Assembly (NCBI RefSeq): GCF_900114055.1
Contig: NZ_FORR01000024.1
Coordinates: forward strand, 1-46,401
Origin: Thermoflavimicrobium dichotomicum
GTDB lineage: Bacteria > Bacillota > Bacilli > Thermoactinomycetales > Thermoactinomycetaceae
Reading direction: 5' to 3'
Length of the DNA stretch: 46,401 nt
The notes beneath the pieces were generated by a model. It was given only the letters and a program-made list of their open reading frames with translations. It ran no database searches and was not told the origin of the DNA. Every line of letters starts with the position of its first letter. Position 1 is the stretch's first letter. This document shows, piece after piece, positions 32,531 through 41,404 of this stretch. The position numbers and the translations under genes were made by a program.

Positions 32531-34087
32531 TTACGATACACTCTCCTTTTTCAGATATAGTTTTTCATATTCGGCCTTGAGCTTGCGGCGCAGAATTTTC
32601 CCAACAGGACTCTTGGGAATGGCAGAGACTAATACATACTGCTTCGGGCGTTTGAAGTTGGATAGGCGATTGCTTTCCTTGCAATAAATATCCAGCTCCT
32701 CCACCGTCAGTGCAGGATCTTTCGGAACCACGAAAGCGGTTACAACTTCGCCCCAGCGCGGATCCGGCAATCCAACCACAGCCACTTCGGCCACCTTCGG
32801 GTGTTTTGCGATCACATCTTCCACTTCGAGAGGATGGATGTTTTCACCGCCGGATATGATCATGTCGTCAACCCGGCCCAGAACAAAGAGATCTCCTTCT
32901 TCATCGATCATCCCCATATCACCTGTGAAGTACCATCCGTCGCGGATCGCCTTTTTTGTTGCGTCAGGACGATTCCAGTATCCCTGGAAAGCTTCACTTG
33001 TTCGAAGGTCGACAATAATTTCACCTGGTACTCCTGACGGTACTACGTCATCCGGGGTTGAGTTTCCGTCAGGATCAGGAACCACAACGCGAATCCGTTG
33101 ATGGAATCCAGGTTTTCCCGCACATCCCGGCTTTTTATCCAGGTAATTGCAAACAGAGACCGTATACACCTCCGAAGAGCCGTAATGGTTAATAAAAATA
33201 TCCGGCTTTAATTTTTTGAAAATCTTTTCCGTCAATGCCTTAGTCATTGCTGCCCCGGCATATCCCAATTTTTTCAGCGACGAAAGATTATATTTTTCAA
33301 ACTCCGGATGATTTAATATATCGTGGAAGATGGTAGGCACAAGATACAAACACGTAATTTTTTCTTTTTCCAGTTGGTCAAGTACAGCTTGAGCACTGTA
33401 ATCCGGTATCATTACCAACTTTCCGTTCAGGAAAGCCATTGATAGGAGGGAACGCATGCCCATGGTATGGTAGAGGGGCATGACGCCCAGGGTTCTTTCC
33501 TGAACTTCATATCGATTCTGAATAATATGGGCTACAGCTGCACTATACTCGTTCTTGTGAGTACGCGGAACCCCCTTTGGACACCCTGTGGTCCCTGATG
33601 TGTATAACATCAAGCAAACATCATCATCGTGAATTCTCGGTATAGCAGGTTTTCCCGACCCGATCTCTTGCAGTTCCTCGTAGCAAATATCTGCACCCTG
33701 TGCTGCTTGCACACTGATTTTCAATGTCTTAATTCCTTTGATAGCTTCAAGTACTGTTTTCTTACTTACCGGTTCATAAATCACTGCTTTAGCGTCTGCA
33801 TCCTGCACACAATAATTGATTTCATCGGGCGACAGCCGGAAATTGATCGGGGTAAAAATCGCTCCGATTTTTTGGATCGCCCAGTACAGAATCACCATTT
33901 CCAACCGGTTTTTTAGTACAAGAAGAATCCGGTCCCCCTGTTTAATACCGAGAGTTTGCAATCCCGAAGCTGTTTTGTCAATTACCCGATTCATCTGTTC
34001 ATAGGTAAGCCGGGTCTCACCTTGAACAAGGGCTTCATATTGCGGGTACCGTTCGACTGCAAATTCAAACAGTGACACCAGATCCAT
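32531..34087 (-). CDS. AMP-forming acyl-CoA ligase (ligase 1)
   Basis: A 518-residue adenylate-forming ligase. Motifs: LMLYTSGTTGCPKGVPRTHK (P-loop A3), NHYGSSEVYT (A5), GWYFTGDMGMIDEEGDL (A7) and VGKILRRKL with the catalytic Lys (A10). It makes an acyl-CoA from an acid, ATP and CoA. Start ATG 34087, eight bases after GGAAGGTGA; it overlaps the end of coxS by 23 bases. It is close to ligase 2 (39614-41161), sharing long identical stretches such as WAIQK.GAIFTPIN.RLSP. The acid is unknown; aromatic, alicyclic and fatty acids are possible. Confidence 0.92.
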   Translation of the reverse strand: MDLVSLFEFAVERYPQYEALVQGETRLTYEQMNRVIDKTASGLQTLGIKQGDRILLVLKNRLEMVILYWAIQKIGAIFTPINFRLSPDEINYCVQDADAKAVIYEPVSKKTVLEAIKGIKTLKISVQAAQGADICYEELQEIGSGKPAIPRIHDDDVCLMLYTSGTTGCPKGVPRTHKNEYSAAVAHIIQNRYEVQERTLGVMPLYHTMGMRSLLSMAFLNGKLVMIPDYSAQAVLDQLEKEKITCLYLVPTIFHDILNHPEFEKYNLSSLKKLGYAGAAMTKALTEKIFKKLKPDIFINHYGSSEVYTVSVCNYLDKKPGCAGKPGFHQRIRVVVPDPDGNSTPDDVVPSGVPGEIIVDLRTSEAFQGYWNRPDATKKAIRDGWYFTGDMGMIDEEGDLFVLGRVDDMIISGGENIHPLEVEDVIAKHPKVAEVAVVGLPDPRWGEVVTAFVVPKDPALTVEELDIYCKESNRLSNFKRPKQYVLVSAIPKSPVGKILRRKLKAEYEKLYLKKESVS

Positions 34088-34589
34088 CAGTTTTTTCACC
34101 TTCCTTTTGCCTGTTTGCCACTTTTTCTATTGCTTCGATAATCCCTTTGTACCCGGTACATCTGCATAAATGCCCCGACAGCATTTCCTTGATCTCGTCG
34201 GTTGTCAGATCTGAGTCAGTGCTGAGCAACTCAACAGCGGACATTAGTATACCAGGAGTGCAGAATCCGCACTGTAAAGCATGGCACTGGGAAAAAGCTT
34301 CTTGCAGGGGATGAGGTTGGCCGTTTTTTGCCAGTCCTTCCACTGTCATGATCTCTTTCCCGTCAGCCTGAACGGCGAACATCAGACAACTCCTGACCGC
34401 AGAACCGTTAACCAAAACTGTACATGCCCCACAAACTCCATGTTCACAGCCGACATGAGTACCCGTGAGCCCACAGTCTTCCCGCAGAAAGTCACTCAGC
34501 AGCTTCCGGGGTTCCACCCGTTCCTCGTAGACCTGGCCATTGATTTTCATTCGGACTTCAACCATTTCTCGACTGGAGACTTTGATCAT
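34065..34589 (-). CDS. Molybdenum hydroxylase small subunit, two [2Fe-2S]
   Basis: A 174-residue xanthine-dehydrogenase/CoxS-type iron-sulfur subunit. The plant-ferredoxin-type cluster uses Cys48, Cys53, Cys56 and Cys68 (GCEHGVCGACTVLV, RSC). The second cluster uses Cys107, Cys110, Cys142 and Cys144 (QCGFCTPGILMSA, LCRCTGY). It passes electrons from the molybdenum centre to FAD. ATG 34589 has GGGGAG six bases upstream and overlaps coxM by four bases. It is slightly longer at both ends than the usual 155-160 residues. Confidence 0.95.
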   Translation of the reverse strand: MIKVSSREMVEVRMKINGQVYEERVEPRKLLSDFLREDCGLTGTHVGCEHGVCGACTVLVNGSAVRSCLMFAVQADGKEIMTVEGLAKNGQPHPLQEAFSQCHALQCGFCTPGILMSAVELLSTDSDLTTDEIKEMLSGHLCRCTGYKGIIEAIEKVANRQKEGEKTDGSGVTV

Positions 34590-35470
34590 GACGCACTCCC
34601 CTTTCCGATTGCCCTGTGGTAGGCAGTTTGAATCGCCTTCTTGGCAAATACCCGGGCCAAATGAAGTCTGTACTCCCTTGAGGCGTGCAGGTCCCCTTCC
34701 GGATCCACATGAGCGGATACAATGCGGCCAGCTTCCTCCAACAACGTCTCTGTCAGTTTTTCCCCAATCAGAACATCGACAGCTTCTTCTACCAGAATCG
34801 GAACGGCGTCAACTCCTCCCATCGTCAGGCGTATAGTCGTAATCCGCCCTTCACTATCCGTGTCGAGAATACAGGCTGCCGCTACCAAAGCGAAGTCGCC
34901 ATGTCTCCTGCTGTATTCCTGAAATGAGTATCCCTTTGGAACCGAATCAACAGGAAACTTCACTTCCGTTAGAAGTTCACCCGGCATAATATCGGTTGTC
35001 AAATACGTAATGAAAAATTCGCTCAGATCCACCTCCCTGCTTTCCTCAGCGCTTTGGATAACGGCTCTCCCGTTCAACGCCAGAAACGATAGGGGCAGCT
35101 CTGCCGTTGGATCCGCGTGAACCAAACTGCCGCCGATTGTACCCCGATTACGGGTCTGCATATGGCCAATGAATGGAACCGCCTCCGAAAGCAGCGGACA
35201 CTTTTCCTGGATCAGCGCCGATTTCTCCACATCCCTTTGCCGGGTCAAGGCACCCATCTTAATCCACCCGTCCTCGTACCGGATGTAGTTCAAGTCTTGT
35301 AATTCGTTAATATCAATTAGACACTTAGGAGAGGACAGCCGCATATTTAAAATCGGGACCAGGCTTTGTCCCCCGGCGATCAATTTTCCTTCGTCACCGT
35401 ACTCGGCCAGTAGTTGAAACGCTTCCTCCACCGTAGCGGGACGGCAGTAATCAAATGATGCCGGTTTCAT
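34586..35470 (-). CDS. Molybdenum hydroxylase FAD subunit (CoxM-like)
   Basis: A 294-residue FAD-binding subunit. The motif GKLIAGGQSLVPILNMRL and the second one TIGGSLVHADPTAELPL (a CoxM signature, TIGGSxxHxDP) both bind FAD. Length is normal. ATG 35470 follows GGAGGG. Operon partner of the small and large subunits; together they form an alpha2beta2gamma2 hydroxylase. Contains no unusual features. Confidence 0.95.
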   Translation of the reverse strand: MKPASFDYCRPATVEEAFQLLAEYGDEGKLIAGGQSLVPILNMRLSSPKCLIDINELQDLNYIRYEDGWIKMGALTRQRDVEKSALIQEKCPLLSEAVPFIGHMQTRNRGTIGGSLVHADPTAELPLSFLALNGRAVIQSAEESREVDLSEFFITYLTTDIMPGELLTEVKFPVDSVPKGYSFQEYSRRHGDFALVAAACILDTDSEGRITTIRLTMGGVDAVPILVEEAVDVLIGEKLTETLLEEAGRIVSAHVDPEGDLHASREYRLHLARVFAKKAIQTAYHRAIGKGSAS

Positions 35471-35499
35471 GCCCTTTCCCTCCTTTCACAGAACAGTTG

Positions 35500-35955
35500 T
35501 TACGCTGTTTTCTGTTCATTTTCAATTTCCTTCTTGACTTTTTTGAAAAAATCACTAATCAGCAACTTTGCCACTCCGCCAAGCATTCTTTGCCCAATGG
35601 CTGCTACTTTGCCCCCAACTTCAGCGGTGTAGCTGTAGGTTAGATTGGTTTTTCCCTCGGCAACCGGTGTCAAATGAATGACTCCTTCCGCATCTACAAA
35701 ACCTGGTGCCCCTTCCCCGTGCACAACCAGTTTATAGCCTTTTGGAGCTTGCACATCCACCAATTCAATCGTTGCGTCATATTTCCCCTTCACCGCAGCG
35801 ATCCCGACAGCAAGTTCAGCACGGTACTTTCCTTCTTCAATTAATACCAACTGCTTGCATCCCATGATGCACTCTGCAAGCACCTCGGGATCCATCAATT
35901 TTTTCCATACATGCTCAATAGAAGCGTTTAGTTCAATGGAACCGTTTCCGTTCAT
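35500..35955 (-). CDS. CoxG-family SRPBCC protein
   Basis: A 151-residue SRPBCC/START-like protein of the CoxG family (GSIELNASIEHVWKKLMDPE at the N terminus). In carboxydotrophs CoxG is needed for recruiting the CO dehydrogenase to the membrane, but CoxG relatives accompany many molybdenum hydroxylases. It lacks a long C-terminal membrane anchor, and ends in KKVKKEIENEQKTA. Start at ATG 35955 with GGAGG; it overlaps coxL by four bases. In this operon it lies between the large and medium subunits, which is a rearranged cox order. Confidence 0.88.
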   Translation of the reverse strand: MNGNGSIELNASIEHVWKKLMDPEVLAECIMGCKQLVLIEEGKYRAELAVGIAAVKGKYDATIELVDVQAPKGYKLVVHGEGAPGFVDAEGVIHLTPVAEGKTNLTYSYTAEVGGKVAAIGQRMLGGVAKLLISDFFKKVKKEIENEQKTA

Positions 35956-38387
35956 ACCAGTTCCTCCTTCAGTTGTTTCTGATTATGTGCTTCCTGTATC
36001 AAAGACCAAATACGATTCGGCGATAAAGGCAGACTGTCAATAGTAATACCCAGAGGCGAGAGAGCATCCGCAACTGCATTCGCGATTACAACCGGAGCGC
36101 TCATTGTATTTCCTTCTCCCAGGCCTTTCGCACCTAGAGGCGTCAGCGGAGATGGCGTCGAAAAATGCTTGATTGTCACCGGTGGAATTTCGGTGGCTGT
36201 CGGACACAGGTAATCCATGAAACTTCCTGTCAGGAACTGTCCATTACTGTCATAAGCCAGTTCTTCATATAAAGCCCCGCCAAGACCGTGAACCAATCCG
36301 CCCATGATTTGACCGTCTACAATCAGGGGATTTAACAGTTTCCCTGCATCATGGACCGTGATATAATCCAGGATCTTCACTTCGCCCGTATCCGGATCGA
36401 CTTCTACAGTTACCGCATCCGCCACAAATCCGTAGGTAGCCGATCCATTGACGAGATCATTTTCGTCTGGCGGAAGAGCAGTCGGAATCGTATAAAAAGC
36501 AGTCTCATGAATACCCGGTTCCATACCGTCCGGCAGCCCCTGCGGATTCCAATGGGCGGATCCGATCAGTCTTTTCAAAGAAACCTGCTTTTCCGGATTG
36601 TTTCGAACAAAGACCTTTCCGCTTTCAATATCAAGGTTGTCTATCGATTCTTTAAGTTGATCCGCTGCGATTTCTAACAGTTTTTGTCGAACTTTCAAAG
36701 CAGCATGGTACACGGCACTGGAACCAATCGGTGCAAACCGGCTGGAATAACTTCCCGATGCCACTGACCAAGGGCTCGTCAGTGTATCCATTTCGGCAAT
36801 CACTTTAACGGAGCGAGGGTCTACTCCAAGCACTTCCCCGACAATCTGGGCTGCAACAGTTTCATGACCCTGTCCTGTGGGCACCGTACTGATCCGCACG
36901 CTGATTCCGCCCATAGGGTCAATGGATACGGTCGCTCCTTCTGCACATCCGGATTTCGGAAGCGACTTTGCACGTTCCTCAGGAGTCAGCGCTACCGTGA
37001 TATAACCCATGTTTGACCCGGAAGGTTCCACGATGCAGGCTAAGCCGATGCCAAGATACTTTCCTTCCTGATGGGCTTTCTCCTGACGTTCACGGAATCC
37101 CTGGTAATCAACCATTTCCAGCGCCTTTTCAAACGCGGTAAGGTAATCCCCGCTGTCGTAAATGCCTCCAGACGCGGTTTTATAGGGAAACTCCTCTGCT
37201 CGAATCAGGTTTCGTCTGATTACTTCTGCTGGGTCCATATCCAGTTTGTCGGCAATCATATGCATGATCCGTTCCAACGGAAAATAGAGTTGCGGCCCTC
37301 CGTATCCCCGAATAAGCCCCGTTGGACTCTTATTGGTCATAACAGCTACAGTTTCCATGGCTAAATTTTGAATTCGGTACGGTCCAGTAGTGTTTGAATG
37401 GGTTCGATACAAACAGGCCGGTTCAGGAGCCCGAATATATGCCCCTACATTGTCTACCATTTTCATCTTTAAGCCCGTAACCGTTCCGTCCTTCTGGACG
37501 GCCGCTTCAATCCAGGTCACTCTGTCAGTTCCACTGGAGCTTGCCATCAGATGTTCTTGCCGGTCTTCAATCCATTTCACCGGCAGTCCAATCTTTTTGG
37601 ATACAACCCCCATCAGAACCATGTACGGAAAAACGCCCGACTTGATACCGTAACTGCCTCCAACATCTTTTGGAATGATGATTCGGAGATGATTGCTTGG
37701 AATTTGCAAAGCGGCTGCCATCACCGACTGTAAGGTAAAGGGACCGTGGAAATTGGACCAGATTGTCAAATTGTTGCCACACGCCTCGTAATGAGCGATC
37801 ACTCCATACGTTTCAACCGGAGTAGCGCTATATTTCGGGAAAAAGAACTTATGCTTAATGACAAAGTCAGCTTCCATGAACGCCTTATTAACGTCTCCGT
37901 AATGAAATGTACGGTGATTGGCAATGTTGGACTCCACTTCCTCATGGAGGATCGGTGCTTCCGGCTCCATCGCCTTCTCAATATCCACCACAGCAGGAAG
38001 CGGTTCATATTCAACTTCAATCGCATCCAGTGCGTCTTCCGCTAAATACCGGTTCTTCGCCACTACAACAGCAACAGGCTCGCCTACGAAACGGACTTTA
38101 TCCACGGCAAGTGAATAGTACTTTACAGGAGCGGTTACCCCCACCGGAAACGGTTTGGTCATTTCCACAATGTCTTGTCCCGTGACTACACCTTTAACGC
38201 CTGGCATTTGTTGCGCTTTTTCCGTTCGGATGGATTTGATTCTCGCGTGCGGATATGGACTGCGCAAAATGGCAGCGTGATGAATATTGGGAAGCGGATT
38301 CAAATCATCAATATAAGTGCCCTGCCCGGAAGTAAGTCGCGCATCTTCCACCCGAGACATCGGTTGGCCGATTCGATTCTGTTTCAA
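35952..38387 (-). CDS. Molybdenum hydroxylase large subunit (xanthine dehydrogenase family)
   Basis: An 811-residue molybdopterin-binding subunit, first gene of the operon. TTG 38387 has GGAGG nine bases upstream. It binds the molybdopterin cytosine dinucleotide cofactor and hydroxylates a substrate with water. The active-site loop reads SPTGLIRGYGGPQ (Arg360); there is no Cys as in the CO dehydrogenase form I motif AYxCSFR, so it is not a CO dehydrogenase. The catalytic Glu758 lies in GAKGLGEGNT. Motifs GPYRIQN and PTGQGHETVAAQI are conserved. The substrate, probably aromatic, heterocyclic or an acyl-CoA, cannot be told from the sequence. Confidence 0.93.
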   Translation of the reverse strand: MKQNRIGQPMSRVEDARLTSGQGTYIDDLNPLPNIHHAAILRSPYPHARIKSIRTEKAQQMPGVKGVVTGQDIVEMTKPFPVGVTAPVKYYSLAVDKVRFVGEPVAVVVAKNRYLAEDALDAIEVEYEPLPAVVDIEKAMEPEAPILHEEVESNIANHRTFHYGDVNKAFMEADFVIKHKFFFPKYSATPVETYGVIAHYEACGNNLTIWSNFHGPFTLQSVMAAALQIPSNHLRIIIPKDVGGSYGIKSGVFPYMVLMGVVSKKIGLPVKWIEDRQEHLMASSSGTDRVTWIEAAVQKDGTVTGLKMKMVDNVGAYIRAPEPACLYRTHSNTTGPYRIQNLAMETVAVMTNKSPTGLIRGYGGPQLYFPLERIMHMIADKLDMDPAEVIRRNLIRAEEFPYKTASGGIYDSGDYLTAFEKALEMVDYQGFRERQEKAHQEGKYLGIGLACIVEPSGSNMGYITVALTPEERAKSLPKSGCAEGATVSIDPMGGISVRISTVPTGQGHETVAAQIVGEVLGVDPRSVKVIAEMDTLTSPWSVASGSYSSRFAPIGSSAVYHAALKVRQKLLEIAADQLKESIDNLDIESGKVFVRNNPEKQVSLKRLIGSAHWNPQGLPDGMEPGIHETAFYTIPTALPPDENDLVNGSATYGFVADAVTVEVDPDTGEVKILDYITVHDAGKLLNPLIVDGQIMGGLVHGLGGALYEELAYDSNGQFLTGSFMDYLCPTATEIPPVTIKHFSTPSPLTPLGAKGLGEGNTMSAPVVIANAVADALSPLGITIDSLPLSPNRIWSLIQEAHNQKQLKEELV

Positions 38388-38775
38388 TTACGGCATCCTC
38401 CTTTCACTACTACTCTTTAATCATCTTCAAAAGTATCACTACAGGGACCGCTATTCTCATTAATAAGATTGGGAAACTCAACATTAACCGCAACAACTAA
38501 CCCGTCCGTTCCTGTCAGCAAGGCTTTTTTTACTCAATCAATCCAGCTGATGAACGAAGTAATTCATTCGATCCCTGATCCCGTCCTCAAAAATCGACTG
38601 GGTGCCGAATCGTCGGATTCGATAACTGTTCTCATCGTATAAGCCTTTCGCTTCCCCAGGGTAATGTTCTGGATCATCCGAAGCGGCTTAATTTAATAAT
38701 AGGAATTTATCATATTTAATGGTTTAAATATTATTTCATACCTGTTTCAACTTTTTTGCTAATCCGAAGATATGT
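38388..38775. other. Intergenic region with a decayed gene remnant
   Basis: The region upstream of coxL holds no complete gene. A minus-strand frame at 38539-38687 reads DDPEHYPGEAKGLYDENSYR and SIFEDGIRDRMNYFVHQLD to a TGA, looks like the C-terminal end of some protein, but has no start codon. The promoter of the cox operon must lie here; I see no convincing -12/-24 or -10/-35 pair or operator. Confidence 0.35.
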
Positions 38776-39570
38776 CTAAAAGGTGAATTTCTCCTCAGGA
38801 TCATTATTGTGTAAGAGATTTGAAAAGATACTCCGATATTCACTAGGCGTCATGCCTTCGATTCGCTTGAAGGTAGTGGCAAAATAGCTTGCATTCGCAA
38901 ATCCGGTATTATTCGCAATTACTTCGATCGGAAGAGAAGTCATCTTAAGCAGCCTTTTTGATTGTTCCACCCTGTATTTTGTCAGGTATTCAATAAATGT
39001 GACCCCCATCTCCGCCTTAAACAAACGACTGAAATGCGAGGCGCTAAGGTAAACCCGGTCAGCCACTTCATTTAGAGTAATCGGCTCATGGAAATTGCTA
39101 TGAATATAGTTCAATGCACTTTGAATGGGGTTCCCAAGGTCGATCTCGATTGTTTTCGAAGAGGACACCGCTTTCCTTAGATAATTTGCTTCTTTAATCA
39201 GATCCGGAATTAAAAGCCTGTCAAAGGTGGAGAAAAGGTCCATTTTTGAAAGCGGTTTCAATAAATATCCGGAAAAGCCGGCATTGATAGCAGCCTGTAC
39301 CATTTCAAACATTTTTAAATGAGTGAGTACGATAATCGAAACGTTAGGGTATAGTTCGAGTACCTTTTTTCCAAACTGAAGCCCGTCCATATCCGGTAGC
39401 GATAAATCAAGAATCACAATGTTTGGCTGATTTTGCTTCAATAAAACCAAACCACGCTCTGCAGAGCCAGCTTCAAATATCGAGAGGTAACTGTACTGGC
39501 TTTCCTGGACGACTAAACGGATTTCTTCACGACTTTCCACTTCATCATCTACAATTAGCAACCCAGCCAA
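38776..39570 (-). CDS. Response regulator, REC plus AraC-type DNA-binding domain
   Basis: A 264-residue regulator. The receiver domain has the acidic pocket DDE (residues 8-10), the phospho-acceptor Asp55 (VILDLSLPDMDG) and Lys105 (LLKPLSK). A linker leads to a double helix-turn-helix AraC domain (LNEVADRVYLSASHFSRLFK, then IEVIANNTGFANASYFATTF). Start is TTG 39570 after AAGGAGGG. It is of the YesN type, normally paired with a sensor kinase, but none is in the window. Its position between ligase 2 and the cox operon suggests it controls this cluster. Confidence 0.9.
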   Translation of the reverse strand: MAGLLIVDDEVESREEIRLVVQESQYSYLSIFEAGSAERGLVLLKQNQPNIVILDLSLPDMDGLQFGKKVLELYPNVSIIVLTHLKMFEMVQAAINAGFSGYLLKPLSKMDLFSTFDRLLIPDLIKEANYLRKAVSSSKTIEIDLGNPIQSALNYIHSNFHEPITLNEVADRVYLSASHFSRLFKAEMGVTFIEYLTKYRVEQSKRLLKMTSLPIEVIANNTGFANASYFATTFKRIEGMTPSEYRSIFSNLLHNNDPEEKFTF

Positions 39571-39613
39571 GACAATCCCTCCTTATGAATTATTGCTGTT
39601 ATATGAAAAAAAT

Positions 39614-41161
39614 TTAAAAATCTACTTTCTGAAAATTTCCATTCCGAAGTTCATGACGCAATATTTTTCCTGCTGGATTTTTCGGAATTTCCTTAACGAA
39701 AACATACTTTCTGGGACGTTTAAAATTGGATATCTTCGGATTCTGCTTACAAAATTGATCCAGTTCCTGCACGGTGATTTTTCCATCTTTCGGAACGATG
39801 TAAGCTGTTACAATCTGTCCCCAGTGCTCATCTTCTTCCCCGATCACCGCTGCCTCCAGTACCTTGGGATGACGGACCAAAACTTCCTCAATCTCCATAG
39901 GAGAAATGTTTTCCCCACCAGAAATCACCATTTCATCAATACGTCCCACAATGTAAAGATCCCCGTCTTCATCGAGAAATCCAAGATCTCCCGTGAAAAA
40001 CCAATGATTGCGAATTGCTTTTCTTGTTTCATCCGGACGATTCCAATATCCTTTAAAAGCTTCAATAGATCCGGCATGCACAATAACTTCTCCCACTTTG
40101 CCCTGCGGAACAATATCCTCTGGCGTAGAAGCCCCGCTGGGATCCGGTTCGACAAGCCGAATTTTTTGATGAATTCCCGGTTTTCCAGCACATCCCGGCT
40201 TTTGCTTCAGTATGGAACAAGTGGTGAAGGTGTATATTTCCGTGCTACCATAATGGTTGATAAAATGCTCCGGTTTTAACATTTCAAAGCATTTTTTTGT
40301 TAACGCTATAGACATAGGGGCGCCTGCATAACCGATCTTTTTAAGCGATGATAAGTCAAATTCCGAAAAAGATGGATAATTCAACAACTCATGATACATC
40401 GTAGGGGTCATAAATAGACAACTGATTTTTTCCCTCGACAAAAGAGTGAGAGCTGTATGGGCATCAAAATCGCGAGCCAGGACATATTTCCCGTTTAAAA
40501 TGCACATCGCAAGTAAAGATCGTATCCCCATCGTATGATACAAAGGCATGACTCCCAACGTACTTTCAAAAAGTTCATATTGATTTTGTATAATGTGAGC
40601 CATGGTGGATGCATATTCGTTTTTATGGGATCGCGGCACCCCTTTAGGAACCCCGGTAGTTCCTGAAGTGTAAAGCATGACAGCTATATCATCGTCTTCG
40701 ATGGTTGAACTTTCAGAAAAACTTGAACCCCTTGCAACCAGTTCTTGGTATGTGAGGTCTCCTTTGTCTTGTTCTAAACCTATTAAAATGGGTCTCTCAT
40801 TAAATTTAGCTTTCATAACAGTACGTTCACTGCTATTCTCGAAAAAAACGATTTTCGGCTCCGCATCATTCATACAGTATTGAGTATCCTCCGGTGACAG
40901 GCGATAATTAATCGGTGTAAAAATAGCTCCCAGTTTTTGAATCGCCCAAAAAGTGCAAACCGTCTCAACGCGATTTTTGAGCAGAACCATGATCCGATCT
41001 CTTTTTTTGACTCCAAGTTTCTGTAAGGAAGAAGCCAATCGGTTTACTTCCTCATTCAATTGGGCGAATGTGTAACTCCTATTACCCTGTACAAGAGCGA
41101 TTTTGTTTGGATACCTGCTTACGGCACATTCAAAAACCGTTCCCAGATTCAATTTCATCAT
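39614..41161 (-). CDS. AMP-forming acyl-CoA ligase (ligase 2)
   Basis: A 515-residue ligase with the A3 motif VMLYTSGTTGVPKGVPRSHK, A5 NHYGSTEIYT, A7 HWFFTGDLGFLDEDGDLYI and A10 PAGKILRHEL. It is a clear paralogue of ligase 1 (32531-34087): the two share FTPIN.RLSP, GMRSLL/GIRSLL, KP.CAGKPG.HQ and other long stretches. Two ATG codons (41161, 41158) follow AAAGGAG closely. It is 43 bases before the response regulator gene. Two ligases in one cluster suggest two acids in the pathway, or a recent duplication. Confidence 0.92.
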   Translation of the reverse strand: MMKLNLGTVFECAVSRYPNKIALVQGNRSYTFAQLNEEVNRLASSLQKLGVKKRDRIMVLLKNRVETVCTFWAIQKLGAIFTPINYRLSPEDTQYCMNDAEPKIVFFENSSERTVMKAKFNERPILIGLEQDKGDLTYQELVARGSSFSESSTIEDDDIAVMLYTSGTTGVPKGVPRSHKNEYASTMAHIIQNQYELFESTLGVMPLYHTMGIRSLLAMCILNGKYVLARDFDAHTALTLLSREKISCLFMTPTMYHELLNYPSFSEFDLSSLKKIGYAGAPMSIALTKKCFEMLKPEHFINHYGSTEIYTFTTCSILKQKPGCAGKPGIHQKIRLVEPDPSGASTPEDIVPQGKVGEVIVHAGSIEAFKGYWNRPDETRKAIRNHWFFTGDLGFLDEDGDLYIVGRIDEMVISGGENISPMEIEEVLVRHPKVLEAAVIGEEDEHWGQIVTAYIVPKDGKITVQELDQFCKQNPKISNFKRPRKYVFVKEIPKNPAGKILRHELRNGNFQKVDF

Positions 41162-41354
41162 CTCCTTTGATCGCTTGCCCTAATTCTTTTTCTTATAAAT
41201 AATTTTAACACTCCCCACTTGGAGTAGTTTTAGTAAAAATTATACAATATTATCAAAACATAAGTATTTGTATTTTTGATATGTGTACTTTTATAAATCA
41301 ATCAAATTATCCGGAAATTAATAACAGGACTTTATACGGTGACCCCTATAACCT

Positions 41355-41396
41355 AAAAAGAACCTCCCCATTATAAGTTTGAACAGGGAGGTTCTT
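41355..41396 (-). terminator. Terminator of the aldehyde dehydrogenase gene
   Basis: AAGAACCTCCC and GGGAGGTTCTT form an 11-bp stem. On the minus strand it ends in TTTTT. It separates the 41405-42907 gene from ligase 2, so the former is probably monocistronic. Confidence 0.8.
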
Positions 41397-41404
41397 CATC
41401 ATTA

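Noticed and set aside
35952-38387. Carbon monoxide dehydrogenase
   Set aside because: The active-site loop lacks the Cys of form I CO dehydrogenases, so this is another molybdenum hydroxylase despite the CoxG homologue.
22953-38420. Numerous plus-strand ORFs of 60-240 codons opposite the catabolic genes
   Set aside because: They are antisense shadows of well supported genes, without RBS or family resemblance.
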